From Bacteroidota bacterium (GTDB lineage: Bacteria; Bacteroidota; Bacteroidia; Sphingobacteriales; Sphingobacteriaceae), in NCBI GenBank assembly GCA_026224775.1, contig JAMFRP010000015.1:34431-98430 (forward strand): a DNA stretch of 64,000 bases, written 5' to 3'. This document shows, one piece after another, positions 41,923 through 50,344 of the stretch. Numbering within the stretch: the stretch's first letter is position 1; the number at the start of each line of letters is the position of its first letter. The position numbers were made by a program, and so were the translations under genes. Below the pieces are notes generated by a model that ran no database searches, was not told the origin of the DNA, and saw only the letters and a program-made list of their open reading frames with translations.

Positions 41923-42609
41923 ATGCCAGCCATGCAAAATATTAAAGTAGCTGTTGATGCCGTAGTATTCGGATACACCTCCAGAGAAGGATTGTCTGTG
42001 CTATTGATCAAACGTAACATTCAACCCTTTAAAGATAGCTGGGCCCTGCCCGGCGGTTTGGTTGGCGATGCAGAATCATTGGAAGAAGCCGTTCAGCGCG
42101 AGCTAAAAGAAGAAACCGGCGTTAACATCAATTATTTAGAGCAGTTGTATAGCTTTGGTAAGCCTGGTCGTGATCCGCGTAACCGGGTTATATCCATCAC
42201 TTATTACGGCCTGGTTAAGCCTGATGCCTTTGAACTGTATGCCGACACCGATGCTGACGATGTGGCCTGGTTCAATATTAAAAAACTACCCCAACTGGCT
42301 TTTGACCATAAAGAGATTCTAGCTGCGGCGCATGAGCGTCTGAAAAACAAAATGCTGTATCAGCCGGTGGGTTTTGAGTTACTGGAAGAAAAATTCCCGT
42401 TCTCTGAACTGGAAAAGCTATACATGGCTGTGCTGGACCGCCCTATTGACCGCCGTAACTTTAAAAAGAAAGTAATAAAGTTTGGTTTTTTGGAAGAAAC
42501 AGCGGAAAAACAAGCGCTTGATGGTGCAGGTCGCCCTGGTAACCTTTTCCGCTTTAACGAACAAAAATACTTTCATCTGCAAAAAGAAGGCATCAACTTC
42601 GAGATATAA
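41923..42609 (+). CDS. nrtR: NrtR-like Nudix regulator of NAD metabolism
   Basis: 228 residues. The N-terminal Nudix domain has an intact box (GGLVGDAESLEEAVQRELKEETGV), so ADP-ribose hydrolysis is possible. The C-terminal third (about 155-228) is a winged helix: FPFSELEKLYMAVLDRPIDRRNFKKKVIKFGFLEE, the NrtR repressor layout, where ADP-ribose acts as effector. It directly precedes nadM-nadV-prs, its expected targets. The ATG at 41923 lies 3 bp after a TAACTTTG box. A candidate operator is at 42656-42687. Confidence 0.87.
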   Translation: MPAMQNIKVAVDAVVFGYTSREGLSVLLIKRNIQPFKDSWALPGGLVGDAESLEEAVQRELKEETGVNINYLEQLYSFGKPGRDPRNRVISITYYGLVKPDAFELYADTDADDVAWFNIKKLPQLAFDHKEILAAAHERLKNKMLYQPVGFELLEEKFPFSELEKLYMAVLDRPIDRRNFKKKVIKFGFLEETAEKQALDGAGRPGNLFRFNEQKYFHLQKEGINFEI

Positions 42610-42642
42610 ATCATTAAAAATTAAAATAAATGAAAAATTATT

Positions 42643-42687
42643 TTGTGTATTTAAAACGCATATTTATATTTGCGTATAATTAACGCA
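42643..42687 (+). promoter_or_regulatory. Promoter and candidate NrtR operator of nadM-nadV-prs
   Basis: TTG (42643-42645), exactly 19 bp, TATATTTG (42665-42672). The alternating inverted pentamers ACGCA (42656-42660), TGCGT (42671-42675) and ACGCA (42683-42687) overlap the -7 box and start site, a good geometry for repression. Confidence 0.7.
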
Positions 42688-42695
42688 AATTAATA

Positions 42696-43592
42696 ATGAA
42701 AACAGCAATTATTATCGCCCGCTTTCAGACCCCTTATCTGCATGAAGGGCACAAGCAATTGATTAGCATGGTTAAAGAAAGTCACGCTAAATTGATCATC
42801 TTGTTAGGTGTAAGCCCTTTGGTTGGCAGCCGCAAAAACCCCTACGATTACTATACCCGTGAAAAGATGATCAAAAAAGATTATCCTGAAGTAATTGTTT
42901 TGCCTGTAAGCGACCATCCGAGTGATAAAACATGGTCGGATAGTATTGATAACTTGCTGAAAGGCGTTTTCCCGAACGAGCATTTTTGCCTCTACGGTAG
43001 CCGGGATAGTTTTATTCCATATTATGCCGGAAGGTTTGAAACTGTCGAATTACCAGAACATGGCGATTATAATGCAACCGAATTGCGCAAGCAATATGCC
43101 GACAAGGTATTCGACTCTAACGATTTCCGTGCAGGGATCCTGTATGCCTACTATAATCAATATACCAAAGTTTATCCGACCGTTGATGTAGCCTGTTTTA
43201 AAAATAACCGCACAGAAATACTGCTGGGTAAAAAAGCGACTAACAACAAATGGCGCTTCGTGGGCGGCTTTGCCGACCCTGAAGATGAAAGCTATGAAGC
43301 CGCTGCCAAACGTGAGCTGACAGAAGAATGCGGTGAAATACAGATTGGCGAAATGACCTACGAAACATCACGCAAAATAAACGATTGGCGCTACCGCAAC
43401 GAGGCTGATAAGATAATCACATCATTATTCAGCTGTGATTATATCAGCGGCTCACCTGCTGCCCAGGATGACATCATAGACCTTGACTGGTTTAAACTAA
43501 CCGATCTTCCACAGATGATCGACAACGGAACTATTAGCGATGAGCACCTGGAAATGTTCAACTTTATTATTACTAAATACCTTAACCATTAA
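42696..43592 (+). CDS. nadM: Bifunctional NMN adenylyltransferase / Nudix hydrolase
   Basis: 298 residues. The N-terminal nucleotidyltransferase domain starts ARFQTPYLHEGHKQLI with the HxGH motif at 16-19 and has YGSRDSFIPYY later. The C-terminal Nudix domain (about 165-298) has GGFADPEDESYEAAAKRELTEECG. This NadM-Nudix fusion makes NAD from NMN and ATP and hydrolyses ADP-ribose. It is the first gene of the salvage operon, 4 bp before nadV. Confidence 0.93.
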   Translation: MKTAIIIARFQTPYLHEGHKQLISMVKESHAKLIILLGVSPLVGSRKNPYDYYTREKMIKKDYPEVIVLPVSDHPSDKTWSDSIDNLLKGVFPNEHFCLYGSRDSFIPYYAGRFETVELPEHGDYNATELRKQYADKVFDSNDFRAGILYAYYNQYTKVYPTVDVACFKNNRTEILLGKKATNNKWRFVGGFADPEDESYEAAAKRELTEECGEIQIGEMTYETSRKINDWRYRNEADKIITSLFSCDYISGSPAAQDDIIDLDWFKLTDLPQMIDNGTISDEHLEMFNFIITKYLNH

Positions 43593-43596
43593 TATC

Positions 43597-45015
43597 ATGA
43601 AACGCGAAAACTTAATTCTTTTAGCCGATGCCTACAAATACGCTCACCATAAATTTTACTACCCAGGCACTACACAGATCTACAGTTACCTGGAAAGCCG
43701 TGGGGGTATGTTTGATGAAACCATTTTCTTTGGTCTGCAATATTTTCTGAAAGAATACCTACAGGGCCCAGCTTTCACACAGCAGGATCTGGTCGAAGCA
43801 GATGGATTTTTACAACAGGTGTTTGGTCGTGATGATGTGTTTGATAAATCTAAATTCCAATACATCCTGGATAAATACAATGGCCACCTGCCAGTAAAGA
43901 TAAAAGCTGTTGCCGAGGGTAACGCTGTGCCGACCAGCAACGTGTTAATGACCATTGAAAACACCGACCCCGAATGTTACTGGCTCACCAATTTTTTAGA
44001 AACACTCCTGATGCAGGTATGGTACCCTTGTACGGTAGCAACATTAAGCAACCAGATCAGGAAAGTGGTTACTCAATTTTATAATGAAACGGCAAGCGAG
44101 GGTGCCGAAGCCGGGATTGATTTTGTGCTGAACGATTTTGGCTTCCGTGGTGTGAGCAGTGTGGAGAGTGCCAAAATTGGTGGTGCCGCACATTTAATAA
44201 ATTTCAGCGGCAGCGATAATTTAGTAGGCAGCGGGATGGCTATTAATTATTACGATGCTCAAAAGGTTTACGGCTTAAGCATCCCGGCAACGGAACACAG
44301 TATTTGCACTTTATTAGGCCGTGATGGTGAACTGGAAATTTTCAGGCACGTGCTACACAGCTTCCCAACCGGGACCATCGCCTGTGTATCTGATAGCTTT
44401 AACATTTTCAAAGCCTGTAAAGAATACTGGGGTGGCGAACTGAAAGAAGAGATATTAAACCGCGAGGGTACATTGGTGATCCGCCCCGACAGTGGCGACC
44501 CGATCATGACCTTACTTAAGATTTTCGAGATCCTGTTTGAAACCTTTGGTTTTACCACCAATGCTAAAGGGTACAAAGTATTGCCGCCTCAGGTGAGGGT
44601 GATCCAAGGTGATGGTGTAAACTATACCGAGATTATTAACATCTACAACGCATTAAAAGCAAATGGCATCAGCGCCGAAAACCTGGTGTTGGGTATGGGC
44701 GGAGCCTTACTGCAAAAGGTTGATCGCGATACGCAAAAATTTGCCCTGAAATGCAGCAGCGCGGTTATCAATGGCCATGAAGTGGCAGTAGAGAAAAGCC
44801 CAACCGAAATGGATACCAATGGAAACATAACCCCAAGCTTTAAAAAGAGCAAAGGTGGCCGTTTAAAACTGGTGAAAATAAATGGCATCTTTAAAACTGT
44901 AAACGTGCAGGAACATTTAGAATTAGCCGATAAAATGCATACTGTATTTGAAAATGGTAAACTGGTGAATACTATTACATTTGAACAGGTGAAAGCCAAT
45001 GCCAACCTTAACTAA
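43597..45015 (+). CDS. nadV: Nicotinamide phosphoribosyltransferase
   Basis: 472 residues from the ATG at 43597; an earlier in-frame ATG would overlap nadM out of frame. NadV/NAMPT joins nicotinamide and PRPP to give NMN. Family motifs: ADAYKYAHHKFYYPGTTQIYSYLESRGG, LNDFGFRGVSSVESAKIGG, the catalytic-histidine segment SIPATEHS, RPDSGDPI, and VIQGDGVNY. It is placed between NMN adenylyltransferase and PRPP synthetase, supplying a complete nicotinamide-to-NAD route. Confidence 0.96.
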   Translation: MKRENLILLADAYKYAHHKFYYPGTTQIYSYLESRGGMFDETIFFGLQYFLKEYLQGPAFTQQDLVEADGFLQQVFGRDDVFDKSKFQYILDKYNGHLPVKIKAVAEGNAVPTSNVLMTIENTDPECYWLTNFLETLLMQVWYPCTVATLSNQIRKVVTQFYNETASEGAEAGIDFVLNDFGFRGVSSVESAKIGGAAHLINFSGSDNLVGSGMAINYYDAQKVYGLSIPATEHSICTLLGRDGELEIFRHVLHSFPTGTIACVSDSFNIFKACKEYWGGELKEEILNREGTLVIRPDSGDPIMTLLKIFEILFETFGFTTNAKGYKVLPPQVRVIQGDGVNYTEIINIYNALKANGISAENLVLGMGGALLQKVDRDTQKFALKCSSAVINGHEVAVEKSPTEMDTNGNITPSFKKSKGGRLKLVKINGIFKTVNVQEHLELADKMHTVFENGKLVNTITFEQVKANANLN

Positions 45016-45022
45016 TAACACC

Positions 45023-45928
45023 ATGAAGAAAATATTATTTGCCATAAAAGGCTACGAATACCTGGCCGAAAAGATATTAGCCTGCGGCGACTTTGAAAAA
45101 GGTGAACTGGAAGTAAGCCATTTTACCGATGGTGAACGCTACCAGCGGATCATCTCGCCAATAGAAAATAGGAACGCAGTACTGATTGGCGGCACTGTAA
45201 ACGATGCCGCTACTCTCGAGCTTTATGATCTGGCCTCATCATTGGTAAGCTACGGGGTAAATTCATTAACGCTGGTTATCCCATACTTTGGCTACTCTAC
45301 CATGGAGCGCGCGGTGTTGAGCGGCGAAATTGTGACTGCTAAAACCCGGGCCCGTTTGCTGTCAGCTATTCCAAAATCAAACCGGGGGAATAAAGTTTTG
45401 CTGTTTGATCTGCATTCTGAAGGTATCCAGTATTACTTTGAACATGATTTGTACCCGGTACATATGTACTGCAAGGATATTGTGATAAAAGCAGCCCTTG
45501 AATATGGCGGAGATAATTTTGTAATGGCCAGCACCGATGCAGGCCGTGCTAAATGGGTTGAATCATTAGCCAATGACTTGGGTGTAAACGCTGCCTTTAT
45601 CCTGAAACGCCGCCTAAAAGGCGATCACACTGAAGTAAGCGCTATTAACGCTGATGTTGATGGCAAAACTGTTGTTATTTATGATGACATGATCCGCTCG
45701 GGTGGCAGTATCATCAACGCGGCCAAAACCTATAAAAATGCAGGTGCCGGCGATATTTATGTAATTACCACCCACGGTTTGTTTGTAAATGATGGCATCA
45801 ACAAACTAAAAGATTGCGGATTAATTAAAAAGCTGATTTGTACAGACTCACACGTAAACACGCAGTATATTAACGATGAATTTGTGGAAATAAGAAGTTT
45901 GGCAGAGTTGATTTGCGAGGTAATATAA
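45023..45928 (+). CDS. prs: Ribose-phosphate pyrophosphokinase (PRPP synthetase) paralogue
   Basis: 301 residues from the ATG at 45023. It has the Prs fold and motifs: SHFTDGERYQRI, IPYFGYSTMERAVLSGEIVTAK, LFDLHSEGIQYYF and the PRPP loop VIYDDMIRSGGSI. It is divergent from the housekeeping enzyme (which usually has FSRQDRK-type motifs) and is probably dedicated to feeding PRPP to NadV, encoded 7 bp upstream. It converges on the ADP-ribosylglycohydrolase gene with a 9-bp gap. Confidence 0.9.
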   Translation: MKKILFAIKGYEYLAEKILACGDFEKGELEVSHFTDGERYQRIISPIENRNAVLIGGTVNDAATLELYDLASSLVSYGVNSLTLVIPYFGYSTMERAVLSGEIVTAKTRARLLSAIPKSNRGNKVLLFDLHSEGIQYYFEHDLYPVHMYCKDIVIKAALEYGGDNFVMASTDAGRAKWVESLANDLGVNAAFILKRRLKGDHTEVSAINADVDGKTVVIYDDMIRSGGSIINAAKTYKNAGAGDIYVITTHGLFVNDGINKLKDCGLIKKLICTDSHVNTQYINDEFVEIRSLAELICEVI

Positions 45929-45937
45929 TTTCAGTTG

Positions 45938-46972
45938 TTAAACAGCCTTAAACATTCTCACCGCAAGATCTTCAACATCATCTTTGCGGGCGAGTTGGTT
46001 TAACCAATGCTCCGGAATGCATTCATAACCGTATAATAATCCGGCAAGGCCGCCGGTTACGGCACCTGTGGTATCTGTGTCACTTCCCATGTTAACGGCT
46101 TTCAAAACCGCATCCATATAGTTATTAGTATTAAGTAAGCACCAAATACTGGCTTCCAATGTATGTAAAACATACCCGCTGCTGCGAATTTGATTTTCGG
46201 GTATCATATCTATCCTGTCGATTAGCAACCGGTCAAATAAACTCGTTTCGTCCCTACTCATATTTATCAATCTCAAATACTCCGCTACATCTTTTTGCAA
46301 TCGACTATAAACAGCAAGTTTGTCTTCTCCGTTCAATAACCCCAAAGCAAACTCAAGGTAATAAAAACAGGCAATTACTGAACGGGCATGGCCGTGAGTC
46401 ATAGACGAAACTTGTTTGATTAATTGATAACGCTCATCTATCGGCTTATCTCTGATATAGACCAACAAAGGTAATATGCGCATTAATGAGCCGTTACCAT
46501 TGCTTTCTTCCTCAAAGTCTCCGGCATGCTGGGGCGGTGTTCCTTTTACCAGTCTGTCAATAGCACGTTGTGTTGTCATCCCAATATCAAAAACTTCGTT
46601 ATCTGCAATCCAATAATTATCATACCGCCAATTGATAAAATTACACCCTGTGCTTTCTAAAGTAAACCCTGAAGCAATCGCTTCGGCCAGGCAAAACGTT
46701 AAAGAGCTGTCGTCAGAAAATGTTCCTGCTGGTTTATTGTGTGTACCGTAGCCGATCATGTCCGTCACTGGTTGCCTGCTTATTTCCTCTCTGCTTTGGA
46801 ACTCGACTGGCACACCTAAAGCATCGCCAACGGCCACGCCGAAAAGGATATCCTTACAGGTGTTTAACTTAAATTTCTTTTTGTCTCTGTTGGCGCTATT
46901 CATCTGCTCTGTTTTAGCAATTTCCTTATATCCAGAAGGTATCCATTCTGGTCTGATCTTATCGCTATTCAC
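45938..46972 (-). CDS. ADP-ribosylglycohydrolase (DraG/ARH) family protein
   Basis: 344 residues from a GTG at 46972; an ATG at 46903 would give a 321-residue protein closer to typical N-termini, so the start is uncertain. Motifs: GVAVGDALGVPVEF, AGTFSDDSSLTFCLAEA (first metal site), GNGSLMRI, MTHGHARSV, and GSDTDTTGAVTGGLAG (second metal site). It removes ADP-ribose from proteins, nucleic acids or small phosphates. It follows the split KptA by 13 bp, which suggests processing of the ADP-ribose 1'',2''-cyclic phosphate product or of RNA-linked ADP-ribose (inference). Confidence 0.87.
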   Translation of the reverse strand: MNSDKIRPEWIPSGYKEIAKTEQMNSANRDKKKFKLNTCKDILFGVAVGDALGVPVEFQSREEISRQPVTDMIGYGTHNKPAGTFSDDSSLTFCLAEAIASGFTLESTGCNFINWRYDNYWIADNEVFDIGMTTQRAIDRLVKGTPPQHAGDFEEESNGNGSLMRILPLLVYIRDKPIDERYQLIKQVSSMTHGHARSVIACFYYLEFALGLLNGEDKLAVYSRLQKDVAEYLRLINMSRDETSLFDRLLIDRIDMIPENQIRSSGYVLHTLEASIWCLLNTNNYMDAVLKAVNMGSDTDTTGAVTGGLAGLLYGYECIPEHWLNQLARKDDVEDLAVRMFKAV

Positions 46973-46985
46973 TTTAAAGCTTTTT

Positions 46986-47255
46986 TTATTCCACCAATTT
47001 CAAAAACTGGGCGGGCACGGTATCAGTAAGCCAAACCTTATTTTCAGACAGGTAGAATACATATCCATTTTTATGCATTTCACCGGCAAGCACATTAAAA
47101 ACTGCTGGTTTGCCGTGCCTACTACCAACCTGTATGGCCGTTTCTATATCCCGGCTCAAATGCACATGCTGACGGCTCCGTTTTTCAAGACCACTTTGCT
47201 GAATAGCAGTCACCGACTTTTCGCCAGTTCCGTGATAAAGCATTTCTGGCGGCAT
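46986..47255 (-). CDS. kptA: C-terminal half of RNA 2'-phosphotransferase KptA/Tpt1
   Basis: 89 residues: PPEMLYHGTGEKSVTAIQQSGLEKRSRQHVHLSRDIETAIQVGSRHGKPAVFNVLAGEM...VWLTDTVPAQFLKLVE. This is the NAD-binding ART lobe of Tpt1 with the HG and HLS motifs. The N-terminal lobe is encoded at the end of the preceding frame (47270-47533). Between the two are a missing base and a TAA directly followed by this ATG (TAAATG). Either this is a broken gene, or the halves are made separately with reinitiation. See findings. Confidence 0.85.
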   Translation of the reverse strand: MPPEMLYHGTGEKSVTAIQQSGLEKRSRQHVHLSRDIETAIQVGSRHGKPAVFNVLAGEMHKNGYVFYLSENKVWLTDTVPAQFLKLVE

Positions 47256-47269
47256 TTATGCCTGGTAAC

Positions 47270-48589
47270 CTAGTTCAACTTCGACGAATGCCCCTGACTG
47301 GCACGGATCTTCTGCCTGCTTTCATCAAAGGCAAAGCGCTTTTTACTATTAGTTTCAACTACGTGATTTAATAGTTCCAGATCTAAATTATGGCCATGCG
47401 CATTAGCCTGATTTAATAATTCATCAACATTTACCCAACCTTGCTCGTCCAGTTCAATACCAATCAATTGCGGCTGATGTCTTAGTACCAGGCTTAAAAA
47501 TTTGCTGATACTTGTTATATCTTTTTCTTTCATTGTTTCATTCAAAGTTAGGGTAATAGCAGATGGCGTTATACTGTCCTTGCCGTAGTTCTCTATTGTT
47601 TTGGTCAACTGAGCTTTTATCTGTTTTACCAGGACCCTTGGTCCCAGCACTCTCATTTTAGCGCCAAAGCCCAATAATTCCCGTTCCAGTTCAAAGTTCA
47701 TAATCACCCTGATCCTGAATACCTTTCCCGTTTCATCTTCGCTCAACAGTTTTTGCGTATGGTGCAAAGGTTTGGTCACCACGTAAGGCGCGTTAGCTGC
47801 ATCTATCCAAAATATCACCTCACAATCGCGCTGACCGGGAGATTTAGTTACCCCAATGCAATCATTATAATAAGTTGCCAGGTCAAGTGTTCTGTTCTCT
47901 CTGTAAGATTCTTCATGTTCTGTTACCATTTGTATCCTGTCTAGAGCCAGATTCATGATGTGAGCATTGCGCTTGTGCTGCATCCCTAACACAAACCAAC
48001 GGTTGCGATACTCTTTAAGCAAGTATCCACTAAAGCAAAAAGTACTGGCTTCTCTGGCCTTGAATGATTGATAGGTAATACAGATCGTTTTCTTTGCTAC
48101 GATAGCCTTGCGGATCACCTCTATCCATTCCAGCCCTTTTAAATTGTCGTTCTTCTCAAAGTCAATTACAGGTGTACTTTGTGTTTTTTGCGAATAGATC
48201 TTATCTTCCAGTTTACTCACCATTTCATTCAGATCGGTAAAATGGTTAAAGCCTTTAAACTGCTTTAACAAACCTGATACCTCGCTCAGCACCTGCATAT
48301 CCTGTTGGTTCAGCGGACTGTTGGTAATGCTATAATTCTTATCGCTGTAGGTATAATACTTTTTATCAACCACCACAATAGGCGCTTCGTAGCCCAGCTT
48401 GTTGCTGCGCATCATTTCCATATCAGCCTGCACGGTACGGCGGCTCACGCCGGTATCTATGCCCTGGTATTCGTAAATAGCGTCGCTGCAAGCATCTATC
48501 AAATCATCCAGCGTCCATTTCTTAAAACGGTTTTGCAGGCATTGGTCAATGGTGCGGTAGCGGATAAGGGCGTTGCGATTAACGGGCAT
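47270..48589 (-). CDS. WYL-domain transcriptional regulator fused to N-terminal lobe of KptA
   Basis: 439 residues from the ATG at 48589. Upstream in-frame codons come from a short GATTTCGGA repeat and are not coding. Residues 1-80 form a winged helix (RTIDQCLQNRFKKWTLDDLIDACSDAIYEYQ...SRRTVQADMEMMRSN). Residues about 150-330 are a WYL effector domain (TICITYQSFKAREAS, RWFVLGMQHKRNAHIMNLALDRI) with a WCX tail. From residue 353 (ATG 47533) the sequence is the KptA N-lobe: ISKFLSLVLRHQPQLIGIELDEQGW, RFAFDE, IRASQGHS. WYL proteins sense nucleic-acid ligands and control RNA-repair operons. Confidence 0.85.
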   Translation of the reverse strand: MPVNRNALIRYRTIDQCLQNRFKKWTLDDLIDACSDAIYEYQGIDTGVSRRTVQADMEMMRSNKLGYEAPIVVVDKKYYTYSDKNYSITNSPLNQQDMQVLSEVSGLLKQFKGFNHFTDLNEMVSKLEDKIYSQKTQSTPVIDFEKNDNLKGLEWIEVIRKAIVAKKTICITYQSFKAREASTFCFSGYLLKEYRNRWFVLGMQHKRNAHIMNLALDRIQMVTEHEESYRENRTLDLATYYNDCIGVTKSPGQRDCEVIFWIDAANAPYVVTKPLHHTQKLLSEDETGKVFRIRVIMNFELERELLGFGAKMRVLGPRVLVKQIKAQLTKTIENYGKDSITPSAITLTLNETMKEKDITSISKFLSLVLRHQPQLIGIELDEQGWVNVDELLNQANAHGHNLDLELLNHVVETNSKKRFAFDESRQKIRASQGHSSKLN

Positions 48590-48655
48590 TTTTGATTTCG
48601 GATTTCGGAAGTTCGATTTCGGAATTTTTTTTGATGAAATTAAAAAATAATTTTC

Positions 48656-48678
48656 ACTGCGCAAATACGCTGCGCACT
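48656..48678. promoter_or_regulatory. Palindromic operator between WYL gene and rtcB
   Basis: ACTGCGCA (48656-48663), AATACGC, TGCGCACT (48671-48678). The same element with its flanks (AAAAATAATT before; ATTTCT and TTTGTA after) stands before the TROVE gene at 54647-54669. It lies 67 bp before the WYL start and 122 bp before rtcB, fitting a divergent operator. Confidence 0.8.
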
Positions 48679-48727
48679 TGATATTTCTCTTTGTACTGTC
48701 GAAAGGCTGAACGCGTTCACGAACGCC

Positions 48728-48751
48728 CCCTCTCCCGAACCGGGGAGAGGG
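48728..48751. repeat. GC-rich hairpin in the rtcB leader
   Basis: CCCTCTCCC (48728-48736) pairs with GGGAGAGGG (48743-48751). It resembles the hairpin at 329-383 and may be a dispersed repeat inserted between operator and gene. Confidence 0.6.
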
Positions 48752-48800
48752 ATTTTGGCCCGGAGACTTTTAATCGTTAAACTTGAATACCACAATAGTT

Positions 48801-50255
48801 ATGGAAAAGGAAAAAATAGGCAACAACGAGTTAAAGGCATTAGGTATTAACGATGTGGAAGTATTGGTAAACTTTAGCCGCGTCGCTAATGGTTTATTGA
48901 AACATGGTGTAATGGATAAGACCAACATATTATTCAACTTAGAAGCTTTGATTGACGACCCTATTCCTTACGCTTTAAAGAAAGGCGGCAAATTTAAAAA
49001 TCTGGCCGAGGATGTAATTGCCATGCGTAAAGAGGGCAAGTTTGTAAAGCAAGAACGCAGCAATTTTAAGCTGAAAGAAGAAATTGCCGATTTCCCGGTA
49101 TGGGGCTTGGAAAACATTGAGGTTGGCGCGCTTACGCAAATGCGTACTGCTATACAATTACCTATTGCTGTTGCCGGCGCTTTAATGCCCGACGCGCATC
49201 AAGGTTATGGTCTGCCAATCGGTGGTGTATTGGCTACCACGGCAAATACCATTATCCCTTTCGCGGTGGGTGTTGATATTGCTTGCCGTATGTGTTTAAG
49301 CATTTATGATTTGCCTGCCGAAGCTATTGATACCGAAACCGACAAGTTGAAAAATATATTGGTGGATAACACTTACTTTGGTATGGGATGTACGACCAAA
49401 TCGTACTTTGATAGTTCTTTGTTTGATAGTAAAACCTGGGGCGAAACAAAGATAATTCGCTCATTAAAAGATAAGGCTTATGCCCAATTAGGAACCAGCG
49501 GTACCGGTAACCACTTTGTGGAATGGGGCGAATTGACCATTACTGACGGCGCTTTAAGTGATATCCCAGCCGGTAAGTATTTGGCTTTATTATCGCATTC
49601 TGGTTCACGTGGGTTTGGGGGTACCGTGGCCGACTATTACAGCCGCATAGCCATGACCAAAACCAAACTCCCTGCCGAAGCCAAACATTTGGCCTGGTTA
49701 GATCTGGATAAAGACGAAGGGCAGGAATACTGGATCGCTATGAACCTGGCCGGCGAATATGCCAGCGCCAACCACCACGAGATCCATAACAAAATTGCCC
49801 GGGCTTTGGGGGTTAAACCCATCAGCAGGATAGAGAACCATCACAACTTTGCCTGGAAAGAACAACTGGCCGATGGTACCGAAGTAATGGTACACCGTAA
49901 AGGAGCTACCCCGGCCGGCGAGGGTGTGTTAGGCATTATCCCCGGTAGTATGAGCACACCCGGCTTTTTAGTCCGCGGTAAAGGCGACGCGGCTAGCATC
50001 AACTCTGCCAGCCACGGTGCGGGCAGGGCCATGAGCCGTAGCGCAGCTTTTAATACTTTGGATAAAGCTTTGATTGCTGCTAACTTGATTGACAAACGTA
50101 TTACCCTAATGGGTAGCGATATGGATGAAGCGCCAATGGCTTATAAGGACATACACACCGTAATGGCTGCGCAGCATGATTTGGTTGAAGTATTGGCAAA
50201 GTTTGAACCGAGGATTGTTAGGATGGCTGATGCGAGGGAAAGGCCGGAGGATTGA
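48801..50255 (+). CDS. rtcB: RtcB RNA ligase of the Ro/KptA locus
   Basis: 484 residues from the ATG at 48801. All RtcB signatures are present: AGALMPDAHQGYGLPIGG, GVDIACRM, GTGNHFVEWGEL, LSHSGSRGFGGTVADYY, ENHHNFAWKEQLADG and the guanylylated histidine in SHGAGRAMSRSAA. It joins 2',3'-cyclic phosphate and 5'-OH RNA ends with GTP. It is divergent from the WYL-KptA genes and shares its operator with the TROVE gene, as in bacterial rtc loci that include Ro and Y RNAs. It is clearly distinct from the prfH-linked copy at 33844. Confidence 0.96.
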   Translation: MEKEKIGNNELKALGINDVEVLVNFSRVANGLLKHGVMDKTNILFNLEALIDDPIPYALKKGGKFKNLAEDVIAMRKEGKFVKQERSNFKLKEEIADFPVWGLENIEVGALTQMRTAIQLPIAVAGALMPDAHQGYGLPIGGVLATTANTIIPFAVGVDIACRMCLSIYDLPAEAIDTETDKLKNILVDNTYFGMGCTTKSYFDSSLFDSKTWGETKIIRSLKDKAYAQLGTSGTGNHFVEWGELTITDGALSDIPAGKYLALLSHSGSRGFGGTVADYYSRIAMTKTKLPAEAKHLAWLDLDKDEGQEYWIAMNLAGEYASANHHEIHNKIARALGVKPISRIENHHNFAWKEQLADGTEVMVHRKGATPAGEGVLGIIPGSMSTPGFLVRGKGDAASINSASHGAGRAMSRSAAFNTLDKALIAANLIDKRITLMGSDMDEAPMAYKDIHTVMAAQHDLVEVLAKFEPRIVRMADARERPED

Positions 50256-50344
50256 GGGGCGCATCCTTCAATTATTAAATATAAGCGATATTGGCATATA
50301 GTTTTAGGTTAATATCTGCTTTAAACCTTAAATGCAAAGAAAAA

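Noticed and set aside
48590..48664. N-terminal extension of the WYL protein (KSNFRNPKSK)
   Set aside because: It comes from a non-coding GATTTCGGA short repeat; the HTH starts after the ATG at 48589.
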